A DNA stretch of 64,000 nucleotides, from the NCBI GenBank assembly GCA_023052935.1, contig CM041292.1, positions 103,297,906-103,361,905 of the forward strand, written 5' to 3'. Origin of the DNA: Piezodorus guildinii. Its lineage: Eukaryota > Arthropoda > Insecta > Hemiptera > Pentatomidae. Position 1 is the first letter of the stretch; every line of letters begins with the position of its first letter. Positions 23,636 through 35,776 of this stretch are shown here, in pieces. The notes below the pieces were generated by a model that searched no databases, was not told where the DNA came from, and worked only from the letters and a program-made list of their open reading frames with translations. The position numbers and the translations under genes are program-made.

Positions 23636-24589
23636 GTTTTTTCATCTGAAGTTCTCTTTTTTGGTTTTACTTGATCTCATCTATGAGCTTGCCCTTCCCA
23701 GTAAACGAGGGAGAACTAAAGTGTCCGTCACCCACTCTTCGAGTGAAATATAAGCCAATACGAGATCTAATTAAAACATTTCTGAGAGCAGGGCAGCTGG
23801 CGGTGGTGGGGAGGAGACCGCTAGATAGTCAGTAATTGCTCTGCAACCTGTTCTCCAAGTCATGGAGCATTTACCTAAAACCGTTTTCTGCATTTTTCAG
23901 TTAACCAACGTAACTCTTCTTTATTGATCGGCGATATAAAATCTCTACCAGCGATTTTTTCTTCTTTTTTTTTTTTTTTTTAAATGCACCAAATAGAAGT
24001 AGGTAAGGCCAAAGTAATATTTTTTTTTTTGGTTCATTATTTTGAGTATGAACCCTCGTAAGCGAGCAATATAGATAATTTATTCAGGATAAAAATTATC
24101 GATTAAAGTCGAACTAAAAAAAAAAAGTAACTCATAGATAAAAATAAAATAAATCTTTCCAAAAGACTGAAACTTCTCATTGATACCGATTACTATAACA
24201 CTTGACAAACGTTCCAAACTTCATGCCTATCACTAAAAGCTCGTTTACGTCAATTATCAGACAATTTGAATATATGAAATGGAGATTTGGTGCTAAAACA
24301 TATCTTCTAATGCCTCTTGCATTCGATTTGCACAATCCAAAACGCTAAATGATCCATACTTCATAAAATAAAAAAAATAATGTATCCATAACGCCCTTAA
24401 TATTCCATTGGTTGCAGATCTATCAGGAAGCTTTACTCGAATATTCATGTTCAATTTTTTTTTTTTTTTTTTTTGTTATATTTTAATAGATGAAAAATAA
24501 AAATAAAATAACAATACAAAAATGAATAAATAAAAATTACAAGAATAAATAATAAAGACTAAACCAAAAAGAAAAGTAAATAAAATACA

Positions 24590-24601
24590 TATGTATATAT
24601 A

Positions 24602-24656
<55 letters not shown>
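24590..24656. repeat. (TA)n microsatellite
   Basis: TA units with a single TC interruption near the start. Confidence 0.9.
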
Positions 24657-24659
<3 letters not shown>

Positions 24660-25617
24660 TTGTATAAATATATATAAAATAAATAATATATATAAAGAAG
24701 ATAATAACAACCTTGATCACATTCATACTTATCATGTTCTATAGTATAGTTTTATTTTTATTATTATTTTTTTTAATATACAGACACATATTTAAATTGT
24801 GATGAGATATAAGCGGGAAAAGGAAAGCCAAAAAGAAAAAAAAAAGGAATAAAAGGAGTTAAATAATTTAAAAAAAATGTTAACAGAAAAAACCCCGAAA
24901 AAGTCAAAGGAAAAAAAAATTGTTTAATCTATTTCGTTTTTTTGTTCATTGTATGTTAAGATTTATATTATATTATTACTAAAAATTGTCCAATATGGAC
25001 TGTGTGAATAGCAATCTAATCAAGTTGGGCAGCATCGCTTGATTGTTTAATAAAGTGTATCTCTCTTTACATATTTTAAATTCGTAGAGATAGGAATGTT
25101 ATAGAAACAATAATAACATTAAATAACACTAAAGGATTAAGGACTTTAGGTAACCTATTAAAACTTTTGGATTACAAAATTTGAAAAAAAATGTATCCCC
25201 GTTTACTTCAGGGTCCGATAACCAAGAAATTCAGCTTCTCAATTCATTGGAAATATGATGCAAGATAAAGGAGCCGAAGTAAGAGAAAAAGTTCTCAAGG
25301 AGCATGAATTGATTGGAGAAGGGCGATGGTCAGTTAGAAGTGGGCTATGGAGGAAGGACTTAGCGGTTGTTTTTTGTCCGCCACCGGTCTACAGTTATCT
25401 CCCCATTACACCCACCTTATCACTCCCATGGTTAATGCCCTTTGAATTCGTTTCCCGAGTCATTGGTATTTAAGGCAAATATAATATTAGATACATATAT
25501 GTATATAAATTTGCTTATATTTATTATATATTCATATTTGTATAGATTCTATATTGTATGATATTCAAATATTGTATTCAATTACAGTATTCTTCATGAT
25601 TTACAATTTTTTTTAAG

Positions 25618-25680
25618 TAAAACTTCTTTAGGCGCGACTGCTTTGGGTCACTTCAATGAAACGGAAATCGCGTCTAGGCT
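25618..25680 (+). repeat. RepC-related fragment
   Basis: Begins AAAACTTCTTTAGGCGCG, the block that opens the RepC copy at 35656. The rest diverges. Confidence 0.4.
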
Positions 25681-25748
25681 ATGACACATTTATTATTATT
25701 ATAGTAATTATATTATAATATATCTTTTTTTTTATTCTAACATCCTTA

Positions 25749-25860
25749 AAATCCTCCGAGGCGTCTGAAAAGAAGATGGCCTCGCGACCTTCTAGTTTAG
25801 AATATTTTTAGAGTGCTTCTTTTGGTAAGCATCTCTACATGTGTTTCATGCCTTTTTATA
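25749..25860 (+). pseudogene. Jockey-type LINE, extreme 3' fragment
   Basis: AATCCTCCGAGGCGTCTGAA and the following AAGAAGATGGCC are shared almost exactly with 55690-55720. In frame they encode the PPRRLKRRWPRDL signature. The next ~60 bp also resemble the 55740 copy's 3' UTR. Only the last ~25 codons remain. Confidence 0.7.
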
Positions 25861-26074
25861 TTTTATTCAAATTTACTCGTTGTATTCTATAATACAGCTG
25901 TATTCCAATTAATAAATTTAAAAAAAATCAACATGACATTAATTTTTAACTTAATTGTCACCTCTCACTATATCAAAGAAGTTTTACTTCTGTCGGTCGT
26001 AAAGTTAGACGCACTCATTTGTTTTTTTTGTTTCTTTGATTACCCACAGCTAACTAAATTTTTGGGTACACTCA

Positions 26075-26222
26075 TTACAGATGCTTGGTGGACCCAAGTA
26101 GGTACCAAACCCTAGGGTCGTCTAACAGCTGAAATAATTTAATAAATGATTATTCTGCCACAGCTGGGATTCAAACCCGGAACTCGGACACACACAGTAT
26201 ACTGGTTATCTATCCACTAAAC
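26075..26222 (-). mobile_element. SINE family 1, cut by a hAT-type end
   Basis: Minus strand shows the A box (TTTAGTGGATAG) and B box GGTTTGAATCCC, with part of the body. The first ~13 bases of the SINE (GGAGCGGCGTGGT) are missing exactly where the hAT-like terminus starts at 26223. Confidence 0.7.
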
Positions 26223-26290
26223 CAGTGGTTCCCAACTAGTAGTCTGCGGACCCCTGAGGGATTTGCAGACGATGTTGGTCCCTGAGGTGT
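26223..26290 (+). mobile_element. hAT-type transposon terminus
   Basis: CAGTGGTTCCCAACTAGTAG and the following GTCTGCGGACCCCTGAGG match the well-known animal hAT end CAGNGGTTCYCAAC...GCGGACCCC. No partner end or transposase was found downstream, so this is one end or a truncated copy. Confidence 0.65.
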
Positions 26291-26564
26291 AAAATATTAC
26301 CTAAACGTGAAATATTTGTGAAGCCTTGGCTTTTAATAAAAATCACACGCTCTACACGGACAAATTTAAAACTCTAAGCGATCTAATTGCTATTGTTTAT
26401 TGCTACTGTTTTCAATCACAACCTTAAAATTAGTCAATTATTAACATTTAGAAAATATTGAACTTAAAGAACGGAAGATGTACATTGTAATGTAGAATAT
26501 AATGAAGGATATTTGATTTCTTTATGAGTATTTGAATAAATACCTCCTTGTATAAGTTTTTTAT

Positions 26565-26750
26565 TTTAGATTATTTAGGCTATCGGACAATATTAAAGTG
26601 GAAGCCCAAAATTTTGCCTTTCCAGATTTAATTAGGATGGGTATCTTTGACTAGTACCTGACAGCATGGTATCTGAACCACAATCTTACGTTCCCTCTGA
26701 AGGAAGGCATAATGAAGGATTTTTTACTCCCTTTAAAAACTCTATGACGA
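26565..26750 (-). mobile_element. SINE family 2, 3' part only
   Basis: Blocks TTTTGCCTTTCCAGATTTAA, AGTACCTGACAGCATG and AAGGATTTTTTACTCCC align in order with the body of the 38591 copy. The tRNA-like head is absent, as in 5'-truncated inserts. Confidence 0.7.
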
Positions 26751-27742
26751 TTTGTCAGGTTCTGCATTAAATAATAGTTATCCATTGTTTCGTATTCGGA
26801 TTGATGTAAACTCATTAAGCCTGGTTCTTTTTTCTTCCTTTCGTATTTTTCCAACTAGGCCATTTCTATACTACAGCGTTTCGGTGGAGGTATTTAAAGC
26901 TAAAATACACTAAAAGCCTAATACTTAGCATGGGTAATTGCCATTGAAATGATTGTAGGAATGAACAAATGAATGAAAAATGGTTTTTACTCTAGAACAT
27001 TTTGTCCCTTAAGAATAAATTACAATAATCAGAGAAAGCCCAATTTGTCTGGCTTTATTTGATACATAATTAATTATTTAGTCACATAGTAAATTTTTAA
27101 GTTAATATAAATAAAAGATACATAAATAAACTCATTTATACTGACTATTGACTATTTTAACAACATCTAATGATTTTAGTTATACATTATCAAATTCAAT
27201 ATTTATCACGGAGAGTGTTAAAGATCACGGAAAGTGCGGAAGATTGATTTTGAGGAGATAGATAAATAATTGGTGTTTGAAACCAGATAAGGATGACACT
27301 TTACGGAGGGAGATGGGTAAAGAGTTCAAGAGTAAAGTTATATGGATGTTAAAGGACTTCTCAAAGGATGCTGTTCTACGAGAGGATAGCTATAGATCGA
27401 AAGCTTGAAATCCTGCATTTACCTTGTGCACGGAAGAGCTCGGAATAAGGAAGTAAAAATATAGGAAAGTTTTCAGGCTACCTAGCAATATCAAATACAA
27501 AACATATTTCAACAAAAGAGGTAACAAGATACTAATTCACTACGTTATCACCTCTAGGTACATTCAACAGTAATAATATAATAATACAATATAACTTATA
27601 ACGAAATAAAGACATAACAATATAAGGATAATATAATAGTATAAAATATAATAATTATGTGAATATACTATTTTAAATAATGCAACGAATCAGGATATAT
27701 AATAAATGAAAAAAATAATTTTATTCATTTATTATAAGTTAC
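26751..27742. other. Spacer, no gene seen
   Basis: Gene-free. The stretch 27210-27540 is less AT-rich but unassigned. 27560-27720 is AT low complexity. Confidence 0.4.
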
Positions 27743-28140
27743 CTAATTTGATAGTATTGCCTGGCGTAATAATAAAGGTTTTTTAATTCCTGAAACGTCT
27801 TCGGCCGTAAACAGGTCGTTAAAATGTGTACTGCTAATATTTAAGGCTCTAGGAATATGAGTGCGGAACAGTGCGTATATAGGGCACCGAATGAAAATGT
27901 GGAATAAGTTCTCTCGTTGATATTACACAGTGTAAAATTTTCCTTAGGTTCAAAATTGTAGTAAATATTTTTAAATTTTAATTTGATATTGTAGTTTCCG
28001 GAAATTCTTAAATGAGAAAATATTTTTATGACAGGAAACGATGTATTTAATAATAGGTTTGGTTGAGGTTTAGGTCCATTGCTGTGGACGAGTGGATATG
28101 GATAAGTGGGTTGTATTTACCGGCGGTGATAAAGTTTTTT
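27743..28140 (-). pseudogene. LINE ORF2 C-terminal region (zinc-knuckle part)
   Basis: The minus frame reads VIKIFSHLRISGNYNIK and FTLCNINE. After one frameshift it continues ENLFHIFIRCPIYALFRTHI and a tail ending at a stop near 27745. The pattern C-x2-(N/C)...H-x3-(R)C-P-x-(Y/F) is the CCHC-type motif after the RT/RNase H domains of Jockey/R1-like LINEs. About 125 codons are recoverable with one frameshift and two stops, so this is a fairly young relic. It differs in sequence from the RNase H-linked copy at 50640-51300. Confidence 0.7.
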
Positions 28141-29654
28141 TGTCTATTGTGTCCGTATCATTCGAAAACTGTATTTTGCATGTTTAACTGAAAAACAAGA
28201 GAAACTAGGAACTATTTATAATATAGACTGTTTTTTTATTGGACATAATTGTAATTGGAGAATAATTGGCGTAATCAGTTGTATTTTTAGATGTATGCAT
28301 TCTCTTCAGTTTATTGTAGCATATTTTTGGGATTCGGTAATTATTGTTATAGTAAAATAACTCCACAATCTTTCTTATAATTCAAAACTTACATGTTTCA
28401 AAATAGTGGCATATTAGATATGCTGAACGTCCAACCTCAGTTATATATGAAGGGTTAATGTAAATCATTTTGGAGTTGAAACATCAAAGGACTAATTTTT
28501 AAAAAATAAATTCCTATGTGGTAATTTAAAAAAGTCTGTAAGCTCAAAACAAAAATTAGCTTCAAAACAGCTGGGCCTTCTCAGTGCCCTGATTCAGTGG
28601 ACAGAATATCAAAAAATGGATAAGGGAAGTAAAGGCAGTTGATTAAAAGGGCAAAGGGATCCTTTCGATTTTCGCGTAGAAGGGCTCTGGTCACTTATAT
28701 AGATTATATAGTCCCTTTATCAGAAATTAGTGTTGATAAAAAAAATTTCTTTTCTATCTTAGAGCGTTTAATTTCAAATGGTGACAGCGTCGCAAGTAAG
28801 TGAAACCCCATTTCCTAAATTATATTATTTATTTATTTTACTATTGGTAATTAAGTATTGTTTCAAAATTGCTTGTATTGTTATTTATTTTAAAAATATT
28901 TTCTGCAATTATATATGACACATTACCTTTTTTGTCGATTATTATTTCTATGATTGGGCTTATACAAGGCGGTATTATTGTTTCTATTATTGAAATCGAA
29001 TGCAGTTTGGAAAATCATTATCTTTAACTATTTGATACCGTTGTCAAGTGATATTTTCTTACTAAACAATTAAAAAGCAAAATCGTTAATATTAACATTA
29101 GACCGATAAACTTTCTTTAAGGAATTAGAATTTTTCACTTTCAAATGGTTTTTATAAAGATGAATGTCATGTCTCTTAAAGATATTCAAATTTCACTTTT
29201 ACAAAATTTTGTATTTTATAGTTCCGCTTTTATGATATAAATTATATTCAAATTTCTTTAAAGTGCTTTTTTTTTTTTTTTACATTTTATTCACATCTGT
29301 AATTTAACTAAACAACTAGAAAGCAATCTTAGTGGTATAATAGCCACTTGCGAGTTAACACAAGATGCTTTGGTATCTAGAAATGAAGATCTTACAGCCT
29401 TCTCCTGTTAGGTCATGATCGACTGGTACCATTTTGTAACAGTTGCCGTCTTAATAATGATTCCTAAATACAATTCCCTTAATTTTTGACTTTCTATAGG
29501 TTTGCTTACATCATAAATTAATCGGAATAGCAAACTTCATCGAAGATTTATATTGAAATATGTAATTATTCTGCAGGTTTTGGATGTGAAAATGCATTCA
29601 AGCTAAAATAATGGAAGTAGATATTTAATTTGGTCGTATTACTCACGAGTGTTC
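28141..29654. other. Spacer, no gene seen
   Basis: AT-rich, gene-free. 28560-28700 is more balanced but unassigned. Confidence 0.4.
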
Positions 29655-29760
29655 ATAGTAGTATATGATCGTTCCTCAACCTTATGGAATTCTCTACCTA
29701 ATCATATCCGCCATGCGACATCTCTTTCCTCAATTATATCAAAACTTTTCTAATGCCTTT
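29655..29760 (+). pseudogene. LINE ORF2 C-terminal signature
   Basis: In the plus frame LWNSLPNHIRHATSLSSI (with a preceding Ser-Ser) is the classic tail motif RxxxLWNSLPxxIxxxxSLxxFK of CR1/Jockey-related RT proteins. About 30 codons remain. The ORF starting at 29665 is a different frame and is fortuitous. Confidence 0.7.
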
Positions 29761-29930
29761 TACTATCCCAAGAATATACTAAAAATTGTAATATTTATAT
29801 TCTTGACATCATACTTTAAAAGAGGAGAAATAGTTGTTCTTTGTCTGTATTTAAACTCTGTTATCTAATAATTTATTTTTAATTTTGTTCAACAGCATAT
29901 TTTCTGAGAATCGTTTTTATTTTATTATAA

Positions 29931-29992
29931 TATGTATATGTGTATGATGTATATGTATATGATGTATATGTATATGATGTATATGTATGTAT
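29931..29992. repeat. 15-bp minisatellite
   Basis: TATATGATGTATATG repeated about three times, with diverged flanking units. Confidence 0.85.
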
Positions 29993-30029
29993 ATAAATAC
30001 ATGTGTATATATGAATTGAAGTGTATATT

Positions 30030-30260
30030 TACTGTGCGACATTGTTATTCTTAAGGGACATAGTCACAGAATAAAGTATATTTTTTATATATATATATAT
30101 ATAATATATATAGATACACATGTATTCACCCATTATTGTAAATAGTAATCAATTATATTCCTTCTATCTATTTGCCAGATATGTTTCAGCTATACAAACC
30201 TGTTATTCTAATGGGACCCAACCCCAGAATAAAAATCATTTTCTATTATATTCTATGTAA
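30030..30260 (+). repeat. LINE 3' tails with ATTCT repeats (two diverged copies)
   Basis: GTTATTCTTAAGGGACATAG with CAGAATAAAG (30040-30075) and GTTATTCTAATGGGACCCAA with CCAGAATAAAAATCATT then TTCTATTATATTCTATG (30202-30260). The same tail is at 45975-46070. It probably belongs to the LINE whose C-terminus lies at 29655. Confidence 0.6.
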
Positions 30261-30949
30261 CGTTATTTGTTTTTGAGCAGTTATTGTGAACGATTGGTTT
30301 TTATGACTTAATCATGACTGGAGCCTCACAAAAAATAATCAAATATATATTTTTTTAATTTTATAATAACATTTGTTTTTATTCGGAGCAAAATGCGTAT
30401 ATGATGTTTTACGACTTAACCGATGAAAATTAAATTAAAGTGCATAGATTTTTAACATTCTTGGGCTCTACAAAATTAAGAAATGATACTTTAAATATAT
30501 CAGAATCGCACATGATGATATTGATTAAAAGGGAGCAGGAAGCCTTAGAGTCAGTGGGGAAAAGTTACTGTTTCTCTCAGGTCCTCTAACTTGAAGAACA
30601 CGGAGTTGGGTGTAGTTTCTGAAAGCCTTCGATCAGGTTGAGGGAGCATAGAACTGGAAAGGACACTCCCTTAAACTAGAGCTTCTACTTTCCCGAGTTT
30701 CCTGACCACTGATTAGCAATATTCTTTGTTAGAATTTAGTAATATTAAAAGTTTATAAATTAAATCTAATTGAGATCTTACAACTTCAAAATATAAAAAA
30801 GTGACAAAAGAAAAATTTAATTGTGGACTTAGTTCCTTATGATAAATCAGTACTAATGTGCATAAAAGGACCATCAGTTCTGATCAGAAGGCATTATTAT
30901 TAAATATTTAGGGAAGGAAAAGAGAAGAATATTGTTTAATAAGTATGCC
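30261..30949. other. Spacer, no gene seen
   Basis: Gene-free. A balanced patch at 30530-30710 is unassigned. Confidence 0.4.
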
Positions 30950-31560
30950 ACTTTTAATGCCAAGCTCCAACCAACATAAACCCTATTTTTATTTCCGGTA
31001 CCTATCAACCTCACATTTATCAACGTTACGCCTTACGTTTAAGGCGTTTGTCAAGGTGGAGTCCTAGGTGTCGAATCTGTTCACCAGGGGATAGTGGAGT
31101 GTCATAAAAGAAAACTGTAGGGCAGGAAGTCATGGGCTTACGACGAAGGTAAATGTTATCTGGTGGGATTTGTTAGAATTAATTTTAATCCTTCAATTTT
31201 GACACATATTTCAAGGTCTCGGATGTGAAATCTAAGGGTGTGCAATAACTGGACCATTATCTACTGATAGCATCACACCTGTCATCACCATAAGTAGATA
31301 AGAAAGTGTCAGGATGGGTTGAGGTATCAGCTGTATAGACTATATAAAAAATGGTTCCTAGGATGCTGCTTTGTGGAACACCAGCAGTGTGAGAAAAAAG
31401 GGAGGAATAGGAACTTTTGTGATTTATTTTAAAAGATCTATGACCGAGGTAGGACTGGATAATAAGAAATATGTAAGAGGAAGGAATAGACAGAGTCTGT
31501 AAAGCTATCCCGGGTTTCAGGATCGGTAAAAGATATAAAGTCATAAAAATCAATTAAGTC
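30950..31560 (-). pseudogene. Jockey-type LINE reverse transcriptase fragment
   Basis: The minus strand gives SYLGHRSFKINHKSS, then AGVPQSSILGTIFYIVYTAD (RT motif B, usually GVPQGSILGPxLFxxYxxD). STYGDD follows where motif C YADD is expected. Further downstream, with frameshifts, come RIKINSNKSH and LGLHLDKRL-like blocks, the same post-palm segment kept at 21236. Key changes include Gly to Ser in the PQG turn and Ala to Gly in motif C, and several stops follow. It is an inactive copy. Strand is opposite to the Jockey pieces at 21.2, 25.7 and 55.3 kb. Confidence 0.8.
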
Positions 31561-33268
31561 TAAAAAAATCAATGTACAAATTACAATTGTTGCAGATGTA
31601 TAAGAATCAGAACTAAAAACTAGTTACTATGAAGTAAAAAAAAAAAAGATTTTTTTTTTTTTTGTAAGAAATGTAAGCCTAAATTATTTTATTTTAAGAA
31701 CAGTGGAGAAAGTATAGGTATGAAGGAATAGCCTTTGCATTGAAGGCTATAGTAAAAAAAAAACAATAAACTATTTTCTTGGATTAGGAAACAGTTAATT
31801 ATTAGTTCATTTTTGATAACTAGTTTTTTTTTTATTAGTTCCTTTAAGTTTTCTAAAAATATTACCATGCATTCATGCACATTTCGGTGGCCATTGAAAC
31901 TATATTGGATATTCTTTTTGGATTTTAATTTTCTCAGAAAGAAGTTTTAAAAATTAAGGGTGCCATAATTGAGTTTCCCCCTGGGGCTGAGAGGAAGCAG
32001 GGGCGTCAAAGATTCATCACGCAACTCGCCCCCGAGGGCCGTTCCTTCATCACATCACATTCTCATTGTCAGGATTAATCATTGATGCTGGCATGTGGCG
32101 TCCCTCCCTCACTCTCTCTCTCTCTCTCTCTAAGGTTTTGATGGAATATCAAAACCTTTCAGTGCTATTAATTACTTTTATATATGTGCTTAAGCCTGTA
32201 TTTCGTAAGATAATGTGTGTTGTTGGCTCGAATTTCGGAAGTATATAAAAAAATTACAACAATAATAACTAATAAACATTGCTTACTAATCATCCATTGT
32301 ACTTTGAAATCTCTATATACTTAGTCAATGTCGTGTTTCTTCCTTTCCGCTAACTCCTTATAAATCAAGAGACGGGTTTCGATAAGGCATTCATTTAGGG
32401 TATTCTTTTCTGGAGTTTGTTTATGTTTATAAATATAAAATATTGCAACTAAATAATTCTTCAGATGAAAAAATTGTTATTTGGAATCAATGCTTCAAAA
32501 AGTCTTTCCTGAAATATGAGTAGTAGTACAGTATAATAATACACCTTTGGAAAGCGCAAGATTTTAGAAAAGTTAATATACAATAAAACGAGTCGTACAC
32601 GTTAATAGAAATTGTTTTGAGCCCATTAACTTATGAACATATTTTTCTTATCATGTCCACCGAAAGGTACATTCAACGGAAAGTAAAATTAACTGACATA
32701 CAAAATGATTCAAAACTTTTAGAAACAACTTCACATCTTGGTTTTACTTTGAACTAAAATCAAATGAACTGAACCAATTTTCATTTATTGACAATTTTAT
32801 TTGTTCTCGATTCTGCCAGTGATTAAAAAATGAATATAAATTATTAAATTAACATATTTTCTTGAGTAGTGAAATTTTCATTACAATGAACCCAAACAGA
32901 TATAGGTACTCGAACCGGTCAAACATTCATTTTAAGACAAATGCCACCACATTCGAACTGTAGACGTAGGAAGTAGGGGCTGTTAACTGGTATTTAATTC
33001 CAGAATATTATTATTAAATATCATTGCATTTAAATAAAAAAAAAAAAATCTTTTATTAATCCCAAATACTGCACAGCAATATCAATAACATGACGTTCTC
33101 AATAGCAATAAGAAATAGAAAATATGTAAATACATCAATAATAGAAATAATGAATAAAGAATATATTTACTCAGAATAAGTATAAAACTCACATAGCGTT
33201 AATAACTTGGCACTTAAACCTAAAGATGGAAGTTATAAAAACATAAAAATTTAACAGGCAAGAACTAG

Positions 33269-33270
<2 letters not shown>
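31561..33270. other. Spacer, no gene seen
   Basis: Gene-free. A GC-balanced patch at 31975-32130 ends in a (CT)n run (32112-32131). The rest is AT-rich. Confidence 0.45.
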
Positions 33271-33326
<56 letters not shown>

Positions 33327-33340
33327 TATATATATATACA

Positions 33341-33377
<37 letters not shown>
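33271..33377. repeat. Compound (TA)n-(GA)n microsatellite
   Basis: (TA)n from 33271 with one break, changing to (GA)n at about 33352. Confidence 0.95.
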
Positions 33378-33639
33378 TTGATTTATAAAAATTTATATTT
33401 TTTTTAAAGATTGGGATAGTACATTGTATGTTCTTTAACAATTTAATCCAATGCATGCCAACTTTATAATTTCGTTACTTTCCCAGTCCCAAATATAGTG
33501 AGTGATGTTTAAGTGAAGGGGCTTCAGTGAAAGGGAAAGATAGTTTCCTCTTAAGTTTCTACTTTTTGACCGTCAATGGAAATTTAATTTAATGTAATCA
33601 TACATAAATAGTGTATTAAACTATTTTAGAAAACAATTT

Positions 33640-34105
33640 TAATATATACATTGTTTGTTTATTTGTTTGTTTGGGCTTTAAGGCGTAAAACTTCAAGGTC
33701 ATCAACGCCTGTGCATCTTTAATCTTTTATCGCTAAGGTAATATTAAGAAAGAAACGGTATAAATAGAAGTAAAATATAAAGAAAAATAGTAAAATGAAA
33801 TAATTGTCATAAATTTAAGAAAAATACATAAATGTTAATAAAGATTTAAGAAGAAATGAAAAAAAAAAAAAAATATTTTATATATATATATATATATATA
33901 GTCACCGCAGATATATAATGCTAATTACGATGAGTGTTAAAGTTTATTTGAAATGTTATTTATTTTTAAAAAATTAAGTATTTTTGATATTTTGGCTATA
34001 TCATCACCTAGACTAATTGAAATGTCTGAAGTAAGTCCCAATGTAGTCAAACTCGAAATGTAAAAGGGGCATTCTTGAAAAATATGTTTGACCGTTAGCA
34101 TACTA
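33640..34105 (-). pseudogene. LINE ORF2 C-terminus with CAAA-type tail
   Basis: The minus frame reads TVKHIFQECPFYISSLTTLG, then GLTSDISISLGDDIAKIS and a lysine/asparagine-rich end. HIFxECPxY is the second half of the CCHC-type motif of Jockey/I-like LINE proteins. About 200 bp further on, the strand reads GATGACCTTGAAGTTTTACG and CCTTAAAGCCC, then an AAAC/AAAT-type simple tail to ~33650. That is the expected 3' terminus of an arthropod LINE, and it fixes orientation and end. Confidence 0.7.
33873..33900. repeat. (TA)n microsatellite
   Basis: Short TA tract next to a 13-nt A run. Confidence 0.85.
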
Positions 34106-34737
34106 TTATATATACATTGTGTTATAGTTTGTTAATATATAGAATTATTTTACAGGCTTTGATTTTTCATTTGAAATATAAACTATTATTAAAATTATAA
34201 ACCTGACACCATATAATGAAATTAATACTAATTATAATTTCCAATCTTGTTAAAATGTAACAAATGCGTATTAAATTTATTTCAAAGTTTAAAATATTTA
34301 AATTATACAAAGTAAAGGTTCAGTGTTTTAAATGAATTCATAGATGTAATTTTAATATTTCATTGTATATCAAGTATAAGAGGAATATTTTTAATATATC
34401 CATATTTGTATCAAAAATCAATACCTTAAAACTATATTAATTTTGTTTTTATTAATAGAAATATTAATTAAATGTCATTTGTTTACATTATTCATTAGAT
34501 AAATAACAGTTTTACGTATATTTTTGCATTATTGAATGGTTGTATAAATAAATAACTTAGGACTTAACAAAACGTTGGTATGTTCGTATATTAAAATTTA
34601 TTCTGATTTTATAATTGTTGATATACATATTATTCGGTTATTGTTATTTTGATGACAGATATAGCATATTACTGATTTCAGTTACATCTAAATAGATTCA
34701 CATACAATAATATATATGATCTTTATTTCTACTTAAT
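34106..34737. other. Spacer, no gene seen
   Basis: Very AT-rich; no feature recognised. Confidence 0.5.
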
Positions 34738-34795
34738 ATATACATTATATATATATATATATATATATATACATTATATATATATATATATATAC

Positions 34796-34863
<68 letters not shown>
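34738..34863. repeat. Compound (TA)n tract
   Basis: TA runs broken by periodic TACAT interruptions, then about 30 pure TA units. Confidence 0.95.
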
Positions 34864-34866
<3 letters not shown>

Positions 34867-35655
34867 CTAAATATATTGAAGAGCCAGAGGTATGTGTTTA
34901 AAATCGCACGTCCCACACGTTCCAGCGGAAGAAGCGGTGCTTCATAGGATTACCGACTCCCTTACACCCGTGAAAAATGACGTAACTGTAAAATTACATG
35001 GTCAAAGTATTGTAAAATAACTTATCAAATGTACTATGCACCGCAAGATGTGATTCTGAGGATGATCCATTCGACACAACCGTTGGAAAGGTATAAGAAA
35101 TGAAACTTAATAAAAAAAAACGAAACATTCTAAAAACTGAACACTCCGTAACGACTATATCCACCGTATGTAGTTTTCTTAAGGTCAGTTTCATCTAATA
35201 CATTTTTTTCTGAAGCCTAAAGAAATATATATTTTCACATCTTCACCATGAATTTTTTTTTTTTTTTTGGAAAGGAGTTTCCCATAGCGTCCAGACGGTA
35301 TCGGAAGATACCGCAACAGTTTCCTACCATTTGCCAGGGCCTTTGTAATTTTCTTCATTTGAAAATAATTGCCTTTCACATTTTCTTAGTGAAAATTCGA
35401 TCTTCTTTTTTAAAACTCATAGGAGCGGGGCTATGGTTATGGTGAATGGAAACGACCCATTGATAAAGTAAAAGTGTCCTCGGCGAATGGTCGATTTAGC
35501 CGGTATAAAGAAAATCCGGTTTAACCTGTGGAAATTCTATACCCGCTGAATGGTCCCGTATTAAGCTTCGTAAACGCCGCAAATGATGGGAAGGGAGGAG
35601 TGGGGAGCACTTTTTCAATTATTGGCGAAACTCTCAAAATGTCGAATTAATAGAT
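34864..35655. other. Spacer with a GC-balanced island
   Basis: No gene. 35270-35600 is near balanced, with a small palindrome CGGTATC-ggaa-GATACCG near 35295-35312. Opposing ORFs at 35191-35445 share no family. Confidence 0.4.
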
Positions 35656-35776
35656 TTTTGAAGTGGAAACTTCTTTAGGCGCGTTAAGCGATTTTTGGCA
35701 GGGGTAAAAACTTTGATTTCGTAACAATAGTGACGTTACCAACATGCTCTAGAATGGCCCATGCTCAGCGGTCTGT
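35656..35776 (+). repeat. RepC copy 2
   Basis: Same blocks in the same order as 19839-19957, including GTGACGTTACCAACATGCTC. Confidence 0.75.

Larger units (their letters stand above)
23636..25748. other. Low-complexity spacer
   Basis: Contains a (TA)n tract (24590-24656), a T run (24456-24474) and A-rich low-complexity DNA (24480-24920). A GC-balanced stretch at 25240-25470 carries a 72-codon ORF with no recognisable family. Confidence 0.5.

Noticed and set aside
27795..27815. CTGAAACGTCTTCGGCC looked like a hammerhead GAAACGTC box
   Set aside because: It lies inside the minus-strand LINE coding tail and has no CTGATGA partner.
33265..33456. 63-codon ORF across the TA/GA microsatellite
   Set aside because: Translation of simple repeats (Tyr-Ile and Ser-Leu runs).
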